Below, one piece after another: positions 36,068 to 36,973 of a stretch of DNA of 36,973 bases; within the stretch, counting starts at the first letter, position 1; every line of letters begins with the position of its first letter. Made by a program: the position numbers and the translations under genes. Origin of the DNA: Nitrospirota bacterium (GTDB taxonomy: Bacteria > Nitrospirota > Nitrospiria > SBBL01 > JAADHI01); contig JAJDBX010000054.1 in the NCBI GenBank assembly GCA_029261135.1, forward strand, positions 1 to 36,973, written 5' to 3'. A model generated the notes under the pieces. It searched no databases and was not told the origin of the DNA. It saw nothing but the letters and a program-made list of their open reading frames with translations.

Positions 36068-36742
36068 TTAGGTGGCGTTTCTGGGAGGGGCTTGCATACG
36101 TAGATAAGAAACGTAGGCGTTTAAGATCCGGTTTGCATATCTTGTCGGAAGTTTTTTGCCGCGACGGATCATCTGCCGCACTCGCGTCGGACCATAATTG
36201 TAGGCCGTTAATGCCGTGTGAAGATTGGGAAACTGCTGTGTTAAGGAATAGAGATATCGAATACCTAAACGAATATTGACATAAGGGTCGAAAAGACTTT
36301 CTTTTTCCCCTTTCCATGAGACTGAGGTTCTTTTCGCCATGGCTCTTCCGGTCGCGGGAATAAGCTGCATCATACCCAGCGCGCCTTTTTTCGATACAGA
36401 CCAATTGTAAAAAGAGCTCTCGATATGAATAACAGCAAGGATCAATTCAGGATCGAAACCATAACGCCGACTTTCCTGATGAATAAAATCGATCAAGTGT
36501 CGATTTTCGATCGACTTTAAGCCGGTCTTGAATCGGCCCATAATCGCATCCATTTTCATTTCATGTGCCGTCCGGAAGGGCAGGGAAACTGGGGCGGCGA
36601 CCGTTTTCTTCTTGGCCACCTGGGTTATCGGGCCGGGAATCGCCAAGTCTTCGGTTAATAGTAGCGTAAAGAGGCTAATCACCGGCAAGAAGATAAACCA
36701 TGCTTTCAATTGGCGTAGATATAGGTTTCGAAAGGCCTTCAT
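36068..36742 (-). CDS. lytic transglycosylase with SLT domain
   Basis: A 224-residue protein with an N-terminal hydrophobic segment (WFIFLPVISLFTLLL) that serves as signal peptide or anchor. The soluble lytic transglycosylase domain (about 85-205) has catalytic Glu 108 in AVIHIESSFYNWSVSKKGAL, then GMMQLIPATG and ALTAYNYGPTRV. Such enzymes cleave peptidoglycan between MurNAc and GlcNAc, forming anhydro ends, in the periplasm. The gene is monocistronic, divergent from the IS1595-type gene. No LysM or other accessory domain is present. Confidence 0.9.
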   Translation of the reverse strand: MKAFRNLYLRQLKAWFIFLPVISLFTLLLTEDLAIPGPITQVAKKKTVAAPVSLPFRTAHEMKMDAIMGRFKTGLKSIENRHLIDFIHQESRRYGFDPELILAVIHIESSFYNWSVSKKGALGMMQLIPATGRAMAKRTSVSWKGEKESLFDPYVNIRLGIRYLYSLTQQFPNLHTALTAYNYGPTRVRQMIRRGKKLPTRYANRILNAYVSYLRMQAPPRNAT

Positions 36743-36900
36743 AATCCTAGCAGGGTAGCAGGGGTAGGAAATAAGATCAACCCCCCCGAACGAGGGGTGC
36801 TCAATAGGAAGATAACTTCAACGACATTAATAAACTTGCCTCTTAACAATTTACAGCATAGGAGATATAATGGTGAAAATTGAGGGAAAGAGGAGGCGAG

Positions 36901-36973
36901 ATGCAGAAAGAAGAGGCCGTATTTTTAAAATGGCAAATCCGTTTTGGGACAGAAGAAGCGTGTGTAAAGTATC
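36901..36973 (+). CDS. IS1595-type transposase, N-terminal part (cut by window edge)
   Basis: The visible 24 codons (MQKEEAVFLKWQIRFGTEEA then CVKY) match the start of IS1595-family transposases, which continue into a zinc-ribbon and DDE domain outside the window. AGGAGG lies 4 bases before the ATG. A GGGG-rich stretch at about 36794 (GGGGTGCTCAATAGGAAG) could be the left terminal repeat, as many elements of this family begin with G runs. The short length limits certainty. Confidence 0.6.
   Translation, partial: MQKEEAVFLKWQIRFGTEEACVKY

Noticed and set aside
35943-36404. Minus-strand frame of 153 codons that might have been purS or another gene upstream of purQ
   Set aside because: It overlaps the lytic transglycosylase in another frame, is too long for PurS and has no PurS-like sequence.

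Overview
The window comes from a Gram-negative bacterium: it has lipoprotein signal sequences, a porin, periplasmic c-type cytochromes and a complete rod-shape operon. Gene families and order would suit a Nitrospirota-like or deltaproteobacterial-type lineage, but the sequence alone does not fix the taxon. Most genes are on the minus strand and lie in compact operons.

Left end (1-4.7 kb), accessory DNA: the end of an IS3-family element abuts a truncated gene. Next come a non-autonomous inverted-repeat element (MITE-like, about 145 bp), a small lipoprotein gene, an orphan DUF4157 (eCIS-core) protein with an HELTH motif and an unrecognised C-terminal domain, and a PAS-PAS-GGDEF diguanylate cyclase. 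A GAF-like/HD-GYP phosphodiesterase (4.7-5.9 kb) is divergent from the cyclase, so enzymes that make and degrade c-di-GMP sit side by side.

6.1-14.2 kb is a cell-shape operon on the minus strand: RDD membrane protein, mreB, mreC, mreD, mrdA (PBP2), rodA, then rng (RNase G with an unusual acidic insertion). A GT2 glycosyltransferase and a copper-type P1B ATPase (copA) follow on the plus strand.

17.8-20.7 kb is a second accessory patch. It holds an IS1182-like element with a doubly disrupted transposase, whose ends match the MITE at 0.4 kb, and two AT-rich genes of unknown function. Both mobile loci also carry a 63-bp imperfect palindrome at the same end.

20.7-25.15 kb is the most interesting region. 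A HAMP-like membrane protein converges on a minus-strand unit encoding a monoheme cytochrome c, a porin-like outer-membrane protein, a monoheme lipoprotein and a membrane-anchored triheme cytochrome. Upstream I find a sigma70-like promoter, a GEMM-I (c-di-GMP-I type) riboswitch aptamer and a rho-independent terminator. This looks like a respiratory or electron-transfer module controlled by a cyclic dinucleotide.

25.3-30.5 kb is a minus-strand gene run: an alpha/beta-hydrolase-like protein, a secreted protein of unknown function, a Rieske/glutamate-synthase-type FMN protein, a Gfo/Idh/MocA oxidoreductase and a small secreted protein. 30.7-35.8 kb holds purQ-purL-purF-rsmI. A lytic transglycosylase follows, and the start of an IS1595-type transposase is cut by the right edge. 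I saw no rRNA, tRNA or CRISPR array.
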